Of a stretch of DNA of 64,000 bases, positions 32,361 through 43,707 are shown one piece after another. Each line of letters begins with the position of its first letter. Positions within the stretch are counted from its first letter, which is position 1. Position numbers and translations under genes: made by a program. Under the pieces are notes generated by a model. The model did not search any database, was not told the origin of the DNA, and saw only the letters and a program-made list of their open reading frames with translations. Source of the DNA: Adiantum capillus-veneris (Eukaryota; Streptophyta; Polypodiopsida; Polypodiales; Pteridaceae); contig CM043964.1 of assembly GCA_014529385.2 (NCBI GenBank), positions 38,997 through 102,996 on the forward strand, written 5' to 3'.

Positions 32361-34309
32361 AATTTGAGAGAATTGTGAGAAAATGGTCATGGTTTTGGAC
32401 ATAATATTGACTTTATCCTAACCAAAGCACTTGAACACATTAGAATAATTCTTATTACATCAAGCTAGAGTTGTTAAGCCCAGAAATCATGTCCTCTTTA
32501 TATTCAAGCTCAGCTTACACAAGCTTTAGGATCCCATTAGTAGAGGAGCATCCACCCATAATGAATCTTCCGAACTTGCACTTGATAAAGACTAATATTG
32601 TTGAGAGAGTTTGGATGATAGATCATGAGAGTGAAGGACTATATAGATACATTATGGAAGTGAGGTCAATGTTTATAGGTGCTCGATCCATACCCAGAAG
32701 AGCTGACAGATTACAAACTCTTATATGTCTATACATATGGAGTCGACTGTCAATGGAAATCTAAAGTTGTTGACAAGTATAGATGAGATACAAAGCTGTA
32801 CAAAGCACAAACCCACACATTGCATTAACAATAGTTGGATATTTGGTCAATGAAGGACCACATATACCCCCACCAAACATGATCATTCCTACAAGAATTC
32901 CAAAAAGGGAGCCACCTAGATTCCCTTCTAGAGCTATAACGAGAGATAAAATGATGAGAGAGATGTCAGAAATGCCTCCTCAAGTGAATCTCCCTAATGG
33001 AAAAATCTCCAAGAGAGCAACCAATCCTTTTGAAGAAGAACCTAGGCATATTAGAAGGACTGAAGTGAGAGAAAGATTGGGAGAGTCTATGGTGAGACTT
33101 GTAGACAATTGGTGAGCTAGAGCGTCCCATGTACAAAAATGGGTAAATAGGAAATACTCCGGAGACAAAGATTGGAGAGAACATGTAGAGGATTTTAGAA
33201 GAGTAATTAGAGTAGAGGAAGTTTCTGATTACACAGTTTGCGAGATTTGGATTGACTTTGGAAGATGACGCAGCTACATGGTTTGAATCAGTGGAAAGAT
33301 GCAATTTTGAGACTCCAGACAAGTTGTTTGAAGAATTGCAAGAAGGCATAGCTCACAACATAGTCTTGCAAATACATAGTGGCACCTTCTCCACCTTGAT
33401 ACATATGGGAAATGTGATAGGTCTAATAGGAGTTGCAAGACCACAGTCTGTCTTAGGAAAACAACCTCCTCTTCCAGATGCTAGAATGCCTATAGACACA
33501 AGATACGCACAGATGATGGAAGCATCTAATAAACAAGCACTAGTACCAACTACAATGTATTATGACAATCAATTAGGTACTACCTTTTGAAGCCACAGAA
33601 GATGAGAGACACATAGGGAATGGTGAGGCCGATACAACCTCCACCTCCTACATTTCAACAGGAAGAAGCAAGGTATGAGATGGATGAAATAACATTGCGG
33701 TTCATTGTGAATAGAGGCTTAGCTAGGTCAGAGATTTTTTACAGCAAAGAGGAGATGCAAGAAGATGCTCCTCAGCCAGAGTGTCACAAAATCCATGACA
33801 ATCACTTGGTCAAACAATTTCCTAAGATAGAGATCACTCAAGTAAAGGCCTGTTGTCTTGACTGCGGCATCATTCACTTGATCCCCAACTGTCCAAAACA
33901 CCCTAACCGAGTAGGAAAGATTACAACAAATGTCCAAGAATCATTCAACTAACTAGTAGCTCGAAAAACAAAAACATCATACGAGTTTAAGAAGTTATGA
34001 GAGCCCAAACTCAAAAGGAAGCTAATGAGAACCTAGAGATAGAGAAAACATAAAATGCTGCAAGTCCAGAGACGTGTGAACCAAAGATCGATGCACCTAG
34101 TCAAAAACCCAAGAGCAAATGGAATAGTTGGAAAGCTAGAAAGGCTAGGATGAATGCACGTAGGGAACGAGAACAAAAATCCCTAGCTCAGGAGACTACC
34201 CAAGCTAAAGAGAATATAAACCAAGAAATTGGGCAAAAGACAAAAACCTTGGAAATTGATCAAAATTTGGGACTTTTAAACTTTTTGAGAACCAAATCCA
34301 AAAATAAGT
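32361..34309 (+). pseudogene. Gypsy gag remnant related to G1
   Basis: Open stretches at 32471-32764, 32783-33115, 33252-33590 and 33620-33952, then an unstarted frame to 34309, follow gag order. A capsid-like part reads WMIDHESEGLYRYIMEVR and LEDDAATWFESVERC. A Pro-rich linker follows. The knuckle CCLDCGIIHLIPNCP at about 33859 matches CNRCGIDHLIAKCP in G1, and the CHKIHDNHLVKQFP before it is a degraded first knuckle. A Lys/Arg-rich tail (KPKSKWNSWKARKARMNARR) is next. No protease or RT is attached. Confidence 0.65.
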
Positions 34310-35140
34310 GAAAATCTGACATCTATAGAGTGAAAGTATACAACTGACCAGATTTCATGTTCAAATGTGGTCAAACATGGATCACGATCCATGTACCTTT
34401 TGATCATTTAAGACTAAGATTTGAGTAATAGATACCAGGCAACATTTGGGACAACTTTTGCGAAGGACATCATAGCAAAAACTCAAAAAAGTCAACCAAA
34501 TCATCAAAAGTTTAGTTTCTAGTCAAAAATCGACTTTTGATCAATCAAAAGTTTTCCAAATTCAAAAAATAAGTGGTGGAAAAGACTACTCATACTACAT
34601 GTAACCATCAAGCTAAATTTGGGGTCCAGATTTGATGGAGCATGGATCATGATCCATGTATCTTTTCTAATTTTTGGAAAGAGACCATATAAACTTGTAG
34701 CAAAGATCAATACAAACAAAATATCCAAAATCAAGATAGTCAAAAAACTCCAAGAAGTGGGTCAAAATATGGCAAAAGTCATTCAAGGGCCAAAACCGTC
34801 AAACAAACCTAGGTTTTGACTTTTCGGTGAAAGTGATTCGAATCACATAAAAATTCTATAAGAGGGATGAGTGGATTGAGAGGAAGCTATGTATTAAGTT
34901 TTAGTCCATTCAAACACAAGGGTACATGGATCACGATCCATGTCCCCCTGTCAAGATTGAGCACAAATTCATACCATAGCTAGCACAAGTCCCTAGAAGA
35001 ATACCTGGTCTTTTTAAAACTCAATTTGGATTTGAATTGTGCATATTGCAAGAAAAAGAAGATTTTTTGGAAAGTGCAATAAATTTTCGATTGATTCAAA
35101 TTTTGTCTAACAGAGCGACTGTAGACTTATAGCCACCATG
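34310..35140. other. Non-coding tract with three copies of an 18-bp palindrome
   Basis: CATGGATCATGATCCATG, a perfect palindrome, lies at 34641-34658. One-base variants CATGGATCACGATCCATG lie at 34376-34393 and 34925-34942. Flanking phrases such as GTCAAA and CAGATTT recur around them. No ORF is convincing. The tract follows the gag remnant and may be its untranslated region. Confidence 0.8.
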
Positions 35141-36031
35141 TGATTTTTGTACAGGTTGTGGAAATCAAACTTTGCAGGTCAAGTTGCCTTCCATAATTGG
35201 AAAATTGGATGTATCATAAAAGGTAAAAGGTCAAGGTTTTACAAGCATAATTTCTTGATGTATTTGCGACCGGGTAGATTGCACCAGAATAGAAACCCTA
35301 CTACTAGAGACCAAATTAGTCATATTTACACTAAAGAGAGTGTCAATCAAGGAACTCTGCCAAGGCTTAGAGCCCATCATAGAGGAACGTCTTTCTGATA
35401 CTTTGTCAGAGAGATCATACACTTTCATGGTTGAAGGATTTAAAAGTGTGAACTTTAAGGAAGGAACAACCATGGGACCAAGACCATCCCAACTAGCACC
35501 AAACAATGAAACTTTTGTACGTGCAATACCAGTTAGAAAATGAACAAGGTGCTAAAATCTACAAAGATAATATGGATTGTTATTATGTGAAAATTGAAGA
35601 GAGACCTAAAGATCATAGTGCCGGTAGAGTATAGTGGCAATTGATGCTTTGATGAGGAAGGAAACATGTATTTAGTTCTACACAATCTCTTTATTGTGGG
35701 CAAGTGGCGATTGACAAGCACGAAGGAGAAGGTTGATGTCAAGCCTGAAGAGAAGCCGCCAAATTTGGACATTTCTAATGTGAATCTTAGGCGAGTGGAT
35801 GTGGCTACTTGCATCAACATGGAAAACACGCATGTGGGTTTGTACAAGTACAATAATGGAGATAAAATGCTTTATTACAGATGTGATGACCCCAATGTGA
35901 GAGAGTTAATGAAGCAAAAATGCTTATATGTGTTCATGTACGAAGTGGAGAGAGATACTCAGGTGACCGTACTGAATAAGTATTTTACTCTGTGATATAC
36001 CGCAAAGATCTTGAGGGATATAAGTACTTCG
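35141..36031 (+). pseudogene. Unidentified coding-like stretch interrupted by the TR-GAG element
   Basis: Overlapping frames at 35340-35543, 35666-35995 and 35992-36031 read like protein: LCQGLEPIIEERLSDTLSER, NTHVGLYKYNNGDKMLYYRC, and DLEGYKYF at the insertion point. Across the copia insertion the last frame rejoins GGPLHQYYITPAF at 38487. I recognise no family. It could be linker of the preceding gypsy remnant or a captured host fragment. Frame changes make it inactive. Confidence 0.4.
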
Positions 36032-36292
36032 TGTTGGGTTCAAGCCCTTGTCGGTCATCTATTTGTGGGAAACTCCCTTGGAGCATGGAGAGGAGAGTTA
36101 AGTTAGAAGTTGAGTTGTTTTTGAATGGGTATCTAAAAGCCTCTTATATATGTAGAAGTTTCACATACGAAAAATATAGGTAGCGTGTTCTTTTTTTTGA
36201 GTTGCTTCTCAGCTGTGTTGTCTCTCTCTCTCTCTCGCCTTCTGCTGCATCTCCACCTGCACCACCATGCCTCCGTAGCCGCTATCACAACA
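36032..36292 (+). repeat. 5' LTR of the TR-GAG element
   Basis: It starts TGTTGGGTTCAAGCCC and ends GCTATCACAACA, giving TGTTG/CAACA ends. It includes a CTCTTATATATGTAG stretch that may hold the TATA box, and a short (CT)n. It is followed two bases later by the primer site. Confidence 0.9.
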
Positions 36293-36294
36293 AC

Positions 36295-36306
36295 TGGTAT
36301 CAGAGC
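36295..36306 (+). promoter_or_regulatory. Primer-binding site of the TR-GAG element
   Basis: TGGTATCAGAGC, complementary to the 3' end of plant initiator-Met tRNA, two bases after the LTR. Confidence 0.9.
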
Positions 36307-36973
36307 CCTACTGGGCCTCGGTGCTCAACAAGCACAGCGCGGGTACAACCGCTTGCAGAGGAGGCAGTTTGAATTTTGACCTGCATCAAACTATTTGGTT
36401 CTGGGCTCATCAGGAGCGCAATTGGCTGAGAAGGCTTTTTCGTCTCTGCTTCTACCCACAAAACGGCTCCCACAGCCCGCCATGGTTGCCTGAAGCCTGG
36501 CACAGAATCTTTCACGCTGCTACAGAGTTTGTTTTTGTCTTTTTTATTGAATTTCACATTTAAATCAAGTGTCCACCCTCTTTTTTGGTCCAAACTTCTT
36601 AATCCAGAGGTCATTCACACCCCGCAGCCGCCGCAGTCAAGCACGTCCATCGAAGAAAGTGGATATCGGCATTCGATTGTTCACAATTTATGATTGCAGG
36701 TGGAAATCTAGAGAGATTTTTTCTGTGCATATTTAGAAAGCAGACCTTTGCGTCAAATGAAGACACGTACCCTTCGTGGCATTTATAATTGGGTCAGAAT
36801 AATTTGTTGGGATCTTGAACCACCTCCATAGCAACAGCAGCCTATGAACGAAGCTCAACGAACTAATGATATAAAGCGAGATCTTTTAGAAGAAGCCTTT
36901 TTGGTACATCGGACTCAATTGGAAAGACCATATGGCGATTGATTCGAAGTATTTTTGACCGACCATATTGAAT

Positions 36974-37861
36974 ATGGCATCAAAAGTCGACAAGTTCAAT
37001 GGATCGGGCTTCCATCATTGGCAGATCAAAGTTAAAGGCTATTTGATGCGCAAAAACTTATGAAACGTGGTCAAGCCTCTTGTAGCCGAAGAATCTGGAA
37101 CATCCGCTGTAGTTACAAGGGAATTATCTGCCGAGCTACAAAGGAAAGACGAACAAGCTTTTGGTATTATCCTAACCTCCTTAGAAGACGATTTTATTCA
37201 TTATTTGGACGATGTTGATTCTTCAAGTGCTGCCTGGATAGAGTTAGAGAAGCTTTTCGGTGCCAAAGCTAAGTATTCAAAAATGGAATTATATTCCATC
37301 CGCATGTGTGAAGATGAAAATATTGCAGCTTTAGCCAATAGACTGAAGAGTATTAGAACTCAACTTGTTTATGTCGAAGCTTCAGTACCAGAAGAAGATC
37401 TCATAGCCATTTTGTTAAAAAGTTTGACTGACAAATTTCATTAGATTGTTACTGTTTTAAAAGAGAAAGATCCGCTTCCCTCCTTGGATGGTATCATCAA
37501 TTCATTGCAGGAAGAAGAACGCAGGGTACCTAGTACCAATTCTACTATTATTCCTAGTGCATATATAGTCTCGAATGCCATATCTCCCACCAATTCTTCT
37601 GATACTTCCAGTGCATATGCAGTCACTAAATGTGCTGCTACAGCAGCTTCATATCGACCATTCAATGGAACCAGAACTTGTGCCATTTGTGGGCGCAACA
37701 ATCATCAGATGAAAGACTGTTTCAAGAAGAATCCTTGTGTTCATTGTGGTAAAACAAATCATCAATCAAATAAGTGCTTTCAAAAGAGTAAAACTCAAAT
37801 TCATGTGGTTGAGGGAGACACTAAATCTCGAATATATTCTGTTGATGAGGAAATTTATTAG
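36974..37861 (+). pseudogene. copia-type gag with two CCHC zinc knuckles
   Basis: One frame of 295 codons runs from ATG at 36974 (MASKVDKFNGSGFHHWQIKV) to 37861. It is broken only by TGA at 37061-37063 and TAG at 37442-37444, which look like TGG-to-TGA and CAG-to-TAG changes. The start matches the FxGxNFxxW-type N-terminus of copia gag. The middle (WIELEKLFGAKAKYSKMEL, LANRLKSIRTQL) is the UBN2-like capsid region. The C-terminus holds CAICGRNNHQMKDC and CVHCGKTNHQSNKC. Two knuckles are unusual, as one is common in copia. No protease follows. Confidence 0.85.
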
Positions 37862-38229
37862 ATCAACTCTTTTCATGTTGTTAAGTCAAAATAAATTGTA
37901 CGGGCTATAGACACTGCCACCCATGAGTGGTAAGACCTCCCAATTTATCAGTTTTTGTTCTCAAGTACCATTTTGTCCGCTCCTCATGAGGTTACTGGGT
38001 ACACCTTAAACCCAAGGTTTGGTAGTGAACCAAAAACTCCATTTTTGGTAGCTAACTTTTTTTGACCTACACCCTATCTGTTCAAGGGGAGGTTACTAAC
38101 CTAGCACCAGGTTATGGATAAACCAAAAATCCTTGGTTGTGAGAAAACCTAAAACTCACGGTTGACGAGTACACCAAAATCTCGAGGTATCATGAGAGGG
38201 TCTGTCTAGTTCGGGCTTGAGGGGGGGAT

Positions 38230-38486
38230 TGTTGGGTTCAAGCCCTTGTCGGTCATCTATTTGTGGGAAACTCCCTTGGAGCATGCAGAGGAGAGTTAAG
38301 TTAGAAGTTGAGTTGTTTTTTCATGGCTATCTAAAAGACTCTTATATATGTAGAAGTTTCATATAAGAAAAATATAGGTAGCGTGTTCTTTTTTTTGAGT
38401 TGCTTCTCAGCTGTGTCGTCTCTCTCTCTCGCCTTCTGCTGCATCTCCACCTGCACCACCATGCCTCCATAGCCGCTATCACAACA
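38230..38486 (+). repeat. 3' LTR of the TR-GAG element
   Basis: It matches 36032-36292 with about nine substitutions and a small CT-length difference. It begins TGTTGGGTT after the purine tract and ends ACAACA at 38486. Confidence 0.9.
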
Positions 38487-38781
38487 CTTTGGAGGGCCAC
38501 TCCACCAATACTATATCACCCCAGCATTCATACACCAATGGTGTTTGAAATGAGGCCAAAAACCACGAGAATGAGTCTTGTGAGAACAAGAGTGGAAGAT
38601 TCATTCAATTGACCATATTTTTTTGAACCTAGATTGATGGGATCCTTGAGTTTGAGGGTTTCAATGACCATGCATCAGGGCAGTGAGGGCATGAATGAGA
38701 TTTACAGTACGAGGGTTCCAGACACACAAACCAAGGGTAGAGACACAAGACTTGAAGAGCGAGGAACTGATCAAAATACAT
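38487..38781 (+). other. Continuation of the unidentified stretch before G3
   Basis: The frame that was broken at 36031 continues as GGPLHQYYITPAF and stops near 38550. The rest has short open stretches without motifs. The G3 5' LTR begins at 38782. Confidence 0.4.
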
Positions 38782-39654
38782 TGTCAGGAGTTTTTTGGAG
38801 CAAGGGATTGCGCATATGTACATACACATGCATGGTGCATCGAATAAAGGATTGCCCATTTTCCAAAGCCAGGTGGTTACGTGGGGCCCACATGTGTACA
38901 GGTAGGACAACATGTACATAGTGCATCGATTTTCACTATCATTAGTGTTGAACTGAAGGGAGAGAGTGCAAGTAGACGAGAGGAGAGAGAGAGAGAGAGG
39001 ACACCATCATATGCAATCCCCAAAGTGTATGTAGAACACACACTGAGTACACATATATAGTGGGGACTCCTAGCTACGTATAGCATAAGTGTGGGCTCTC
39101 TATATTGCTACAACACCCCCACTCAAATAGGAGTCCCTAACTGTGGATGAAAAAAACCTTGGGGGTACAAGGGAAAAACCCACAGCACCATATACATGCA
39201 CTGTTATATTAATAATCATCAAAGTTTACAAAGTTCATTTTCTAGGAGCTACATCACTCCATAATATACAATGTGTGCTTTAAAGAATCTTTGGAAGTTA
39301 ATAACTCTATATATACAATTGAATTGATATAAATTCTTCAAGATCTTTGAGCAGCTTCAATATCTTTGAGCCCCTGTACACACTGCTTCACGTGAATTTT
39401 ATCCTGTAAACAATATCAACTCAAGAAACATATCGAGACGTGAAGGTTAGAAATAACCACATCACATTGTCCTTAATAGAGACGGTTCGCGATGCCGCTC
39501 TGGAGACGACATAGATACAAACATAATGCCGATGCAATCACATCTGTAGATGACATAGAAATAAATGTAATATCAATGCAATCACATTTTCACACATTTA
39601 TACAAAGCCGAGATGTAATGAACATATTAGGGGCCTCCAAGATCTCAACACCTG

Positions 39655-39935
39655 GGAGATGTCATTGTCATGGCTTTACGTACCATGGCATCACGGTATT
39701 CACCATGGCATAAGAGAAGCTCAGAAAAGCTTTGAAATACCAATTATCATGGTTTTACGTACCATGGCATCAGAGACGTTTTCTTCAAATAAAATAAAAA
39801 TTGTAAAATAGTAATCATCATCATGGCTTTATGTACCATGGCATCAGAGACGCTTTCTTCAAATCAAATAAAAATTGTAAAATAGTAATCGTCATCCTGG
39901 TTTTACGTACCATGGCATTAGAGACGCTAGTTTTG
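39655..39935 (+). repeat. Minisatellite of N3
   Basis: Units of about 75 bases recur three to four times. Each has CATGG-TTTACGTACCATGGCATCAGAGACG plus CTTCAAAT-AAATAAAAATTGTAAAATAGTAATC in shorter or longer form. ACCATGGCATCA parallels ACCATGGTATCA of N1 and N2. Confidence 0.8.
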
Positions 39936-40276
39936 TGCAAAATCCGGAAAACCTCAAGACAATGACAAGTCAGTAGACAATGTCTTGGTAAAAGCTCCAA
40001 CAATCTCTACATTGATGATTCGAATGAAAACCACAACACGTTAGTATAATACCATTATAAAATGATCATCAAGTTACATGAAGTATTTTATCACAAATCA
40101 ATCATGACGAGATCAATAGCATGCATCAAGAACCAAAGCCATGATTTGCATGAAATGGTGTGACCCTGCTATGATTGAGGTAGAAACAAATTACATGCCC
40201 AATCTATTGATCAAAGCTTGTTCAAAGATGTGTAGGGTTTTGAATGAATAAAACAACAATTGAGAACAATCAAAAT

Positions 40277-40370
40277 GATGAAAAAACTATTGCCAAATTG
40301 TGAATCACTCAGCTGTTGAGACATGCAAAAACTGTTGCCATGCTGTGAATCACTCAGCTGCTGAGATATG
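40277..40370 (+). repeat. 46-bp direct duplication in N3
   Basis: Two adjacent copies of a unit containing TTGCCA, TGTGAATCACTCAGCTG and TGAGAYATG, with a few differences. Function unknown. Confidence 0.75.
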
Positions 40371-40479
40371 TAGACACCATCAGAGTGTATGACCTCTTAG
40401 TTAATATGAGCATCCCAAAGCAGTGAAATAAACACAACCTAGTAAACAAAACCTTTTCTGAACTAGCCTTGGAAAGTGC

Positions 40480-41480
40480 ATGATAATTAACTCGGGGTGA
40501 CGGGCCTCATGCAGCACCTGTCTGAAGCTCTATCACTCACATAATGTGGAATTACAAGCCGTACCAGAAACATGGTCCGCCAAAGCCGCCCCCATGCACA
40601 GGGAGGCCTGAGTTCGCAACCACGCCTTGATGCCCTAAGTTTTGGAGAATATTTCAGGCTGGTCACCATTCGCCATTAGTAAGCCATAGTAAGCCATAAC
40701 AGCTACCATTGCTTTTGGCCATATATGCGCACTATTTCTCCTTGCTGCTGCAAACTTGTGCCGCCATGCAGGCAGTCCAGTTGACTCACAGGAAGATTGA
40801 TAGAGTATTATAGCCCCTGCAATGCAGCGCTTGGACTCATTATCTGGTCTTGCGAGACGTAGTGTGTATGTGTTGCTGCAGGATGGGGCATGCGATTGGG
40901 GCCGGCCTGTACTGAGAGCTGTCGTTGCAGTTGCTGCCAACGCTAAGCGTATCGCTGCTATGTGTGAAATAAAGCATTCTAGCACAGTTAAATAAAAGCA
41001 GTCAACGCTGCTTTTTTTGCTGGCTATTTTCCGTTGGCCTGTTTATTTTGGGCTGCTTTTTCTGCATGTCTGTGAGGCGAGCTAAAAGTGAGGCTGGGGC
41101 TTGTCGCCGTTGTGAGACAGAGGGGCTGAGGGTCTGCAGTCCCATCGCCTGCACTCGAGCTGGTCGCCGCCTGGATAACTTCGACTATGCCTGCCTACCC
41201 CTTACTGTCTTCACATGCCCGCCTTGTGTTTTAATCTGCGCTGGCACTAATTAGCAGACCCTCGCCGCTTCTCATCATTAAAAAGCACCACAATTGAAAA
41301 AGCACCAAGCTCATGCCGACGATAGCAATGATGCTTAAACTAGCATCAAATTAAAAAGAGAATTATACATAGCAGCTAATAAAATCGCTATTGTAGACGC
41401 TGCTGCGACGACGATACACCTTCTCGAAATCCTTTATCTTGTAGGCCTATGCCGAGACCCTGTATTGCGTGCATAAGTGA
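40480..41480. other. Compositionally distinct interior of N3
   Basis: This interior kilobase is clearly richer in G and C than the A/T-rich sequence on either side (for example 40585-40620 and 41075-41225). Short open stretches exist on both strands, 40985-40635 (minus) being the longest, but none shows a domain. It could be sequence picked up from elsewhere in the genome. I cannot identify it. Confidence 0.4.
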
Positions 41481-42820
41481 AGGCCTTTAATCTCTTGGCG
41501 CACGCCTATGGCTTTACATAGAGAATATAGATGAGAGAATTCCCGAGGAGGTTTGGGGCTCCAACAACCGCTTGCACACAAAATTTCTGAGAGCTTCTTG
41601 ATTCTCACGCAATTCAAACAAAATATTGAACGATAATTTATACAAGTATATACTTATCTTCATGAGTTGTTGAGACCTAACATCTCCTCTTCATGGTCGT
41701 GCGCTCCACAGGTTTGATACCATGTTGAACTGAAGGGAGAGAGTGCAAGTAGACTAGAGGAGAGAGAGAGAGAGAGGACACCATCATATGCAATCCTCAA
41801 AGTGTATGTAGAACACACACTGAGTACACATATATAGTGGGGACTCCTAGCTACGTATAGCATAAGTGTGGGCTCTCTATATTGCTACAACAATTAGTAC
41901 CAGTGTGTTTTTTCTATTATAATGAGGAGTTGGTAGCGCATAAAACTTCTCGAGGAAGCTATCTGCGGGTTGACGACATGAGGTAAACAGGTGCGTCAGA
42001 TGGCATCTAGTGGCGTTAGGACGTCGAATGGGGTCAATACTTGCACGTGGAGAAGTACGGACACAACGTGGGTGTCTTCTTGTGATAGTTATGCAAAAAG
42101 GTCATCATGAGAACCATCAGCCAGGTGTGCGGATGATGCAAAAAGGTGACAACTATGCACTGCGAGGTTAGTTTTTGGCCTATTCGGGGTCCGTTTGAGG
42201 TCATCTAAAAGGCCAAGGGTGCCCAAGTAAAAAATCTAAGTGTGGGAACTGAAAAATCTGAGAGAAGACCAGAAAAAGAGTGGAGAGAAGAGGAGGAACA
42301 GCCGCAACTGTGTTTTTGGGGTTTTTGGAGCCTGTTTTGGCCGTAAACTGCTCATCCGAGGTCGGATTTGAGCACTTTGACATTGTAGACTGGGGTTTTG
42401 GGCCGTTCTGGACACGATGGCGCTGTCCATTTTGCTAAATTCCTCACTGTTTTTTTGTTGTTTTGGCTGTGTAAGTTTCTCCTATGAGCGAAGCTTCTGC
42501 TCCAGTTTGTGATTGTATCTGGCTTATTTTACCCATACCGTGTGAGCTATTTACCCCATTGGTGTTGGCCCAAGCTCATTTGTATCTAAACATCAAAAAT
42601 TATCCTCTTTTGAGATGAGTTTTTGGGTGTGTGTGTGTGTGTGTCTCTGTGTTGAGTGGGCAAGTGGGAAGTCTGTCTCCTCTCACTCCATTGGTGTGTT
42701 CCCTGTCTCGGCCACGTGGATTGTGTAAGAAGAGTGGTGCCCCATAGTGTGTGTGTATAGCCTTCCAAGAGTGTGTGTCGGGTCATTATAGAGGTGTTCT
42801 GTGTGTTTCCATCCCGCTCA

Positions 42821-43314
42821 CATTCTTTTGGCGCCCCCATGGAGGATCTTCTTCGAGTACCTTCTGCCTCGAGCTTCAAGCTTCGAGATTCGGGATTACT
42901 GTTCGTAGACTACAAGTTACAGGTTACAGGGAGAGGTACAGGTATAAGTAGAGGTGAGTCACACAGGTATAGGTAGCTGGAGTACAGTGATATACTAGCA
43001 GTGGTGTCACTTGCAGTTGTTGTGGGTATGCACCATTTGGCGCCTGTTTGAGTGCATTGTCTGCTGGATTGTACGTTACTTGTGGAAACTGCCATTGTAC
43101 GCCTTTGTGGAGCCATACTTGGTTTTATTTGGCAGTCCCAGCCATTTCTGAGACTTGAATATACGAGATTTGCATAAGCCTTCGTGTGAGGGTCGATAGC
43201 ATGAGGTTTTATTGAGCTGGGGGATTCTCAAATGTGGAGATCCTTTCGGTGATACAGGTAGCTGGAGCACCCTTTTTGTGACCTCGCCATAGGCTATGTA
43301 CTAGTGGTTCTTAC
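42821..43314 (+). other. Leader of G3, first part
   Basis: Non-coding sequence after the 5' LTR, with a run of short repeats around TACAGGTTACAGGGAGAGG and AGGTATAGGTAGCTGG (42915-42980; AGGTAGCTGGAG recurs at 43256). The copia element C interrupts it at 43315, and it resumes at 48826. Confidence 0.6.
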
Positions 43315-43459
43315 TGTTGAGATGTAGAGAGAAAGAGAGAGAGAGACGAGACAAGAGACACACCATATGCGCTCCCAAAGACTGATTCATTTTGAGGACA
43401 AGATACAAATATATAGGTGAGACCAAGTTGAGTAGAGTGAGCCATATATAGCTCCAACA
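43315..43459 (-). repeat. 3' LTR of copia element C (145 bp)
   Basis: It runs TGTTGAGATGTAG to TAGCTCCAACA as written on the plus strand. Purine-rich GA repeats lie near the start and CAAATATATAGG may be a TATA region. The adjacent CCCCCACTCAAA is the reverse of a polypurine tract. Confidence 0.9.
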
Positions 43460-43707
43460 CCCCCACTCAAACAAAGGTCTCTAGCTTTGGATGAAAAAAC
43501 CCTTGGGGAGTTCAAGGGAAAAACCCAAGCCCCTATACAATGTGAAAATATGAACCAGCGATGATGATGTGAAAGTGAATTGTGCATCTATGTACAAATA
43601 TTCAAGTGACTTAGAGATCACAATGTGCAAATGTGGAGTGTGCATAGTGCATGGTACCTAAAAGATTACAATGTCATATGTACAAAGCTATTACAATAGC
43701 AAAGAAG

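Larger units (their letters stand above)
36032..38486 (+). mobile_element. gag-only Ty1/copia element (TR-GAG type)
   Basis: The element is 2455 bp. LTRs of 261 and 257 bp bound it (36032-36292, 38230-38486). A primer site TGGTATCAGAGC lies at 36295 and a purine tract GAGGGGGGGATT just before 38230. Flanking pentamers are CTTCG and CTTTG, a target duplication with one change. The only coding region is a copia gag with two zinc knuckles, and there is no pol. I count about nine substitutions between the LTRs, so it is moderately old. It would need enzymes from another copia element. Confidence 0.9.
38946..41892 (-). mobile_element. Non-coding short-LTR element N3, young insertion
   Basis: It is 2947 bp with 170-bp LTRs (38946-39115 and 41723-41892) and a perfect target duplication ATTAG on each side. 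Only two substitutions separate the LTRs, so it inserted recently. On the minus strand the primer site beside 41723 is the variant TGGTATCAAACCTG. Next to the 3' LTR (39116-39175) lie a purine tract TTTGAGTGGGGGT and GGATGAAAAAA-CC-TTGGGG-AAGGGAAAAACCCA, both shared with copia element C at 43460-43530. No protein domain is visible inside. Confidence 0.95.
38782..42820 (+). repeat. 5' LTR of G3 (about 1.09 kb, interrupted by N3)
   Basis: The parts 38782-38945 and 41898-42820 are collinear with the 3' LTR. Relative to it this copy lacks about 55 bases near 42110 and has about 20 extra bases near 38925. It ends CCATCCCGCTCA. The following CATTCTTTTGGCGCCCCC includes TGGCGCC, a plausible primer site. 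Confidence 0.9.

Noticed and set aside
40502-40545. ATGCAGCACCTGTCTG resembles a conserved site of bacterial-type 16S rRNA
   Set aside because: Only about 16 bases match. The flanks do not continue the rRNA sequence on either side, so there is no support for an organellar insert.
42201-42430. Repeated frames at 42201-42430 and 54497-54811 and at 42586-42879 and 54972-55190
   Set aside because: These are the two LTRs of G3 and so are duplicated DNA, not a gene family.
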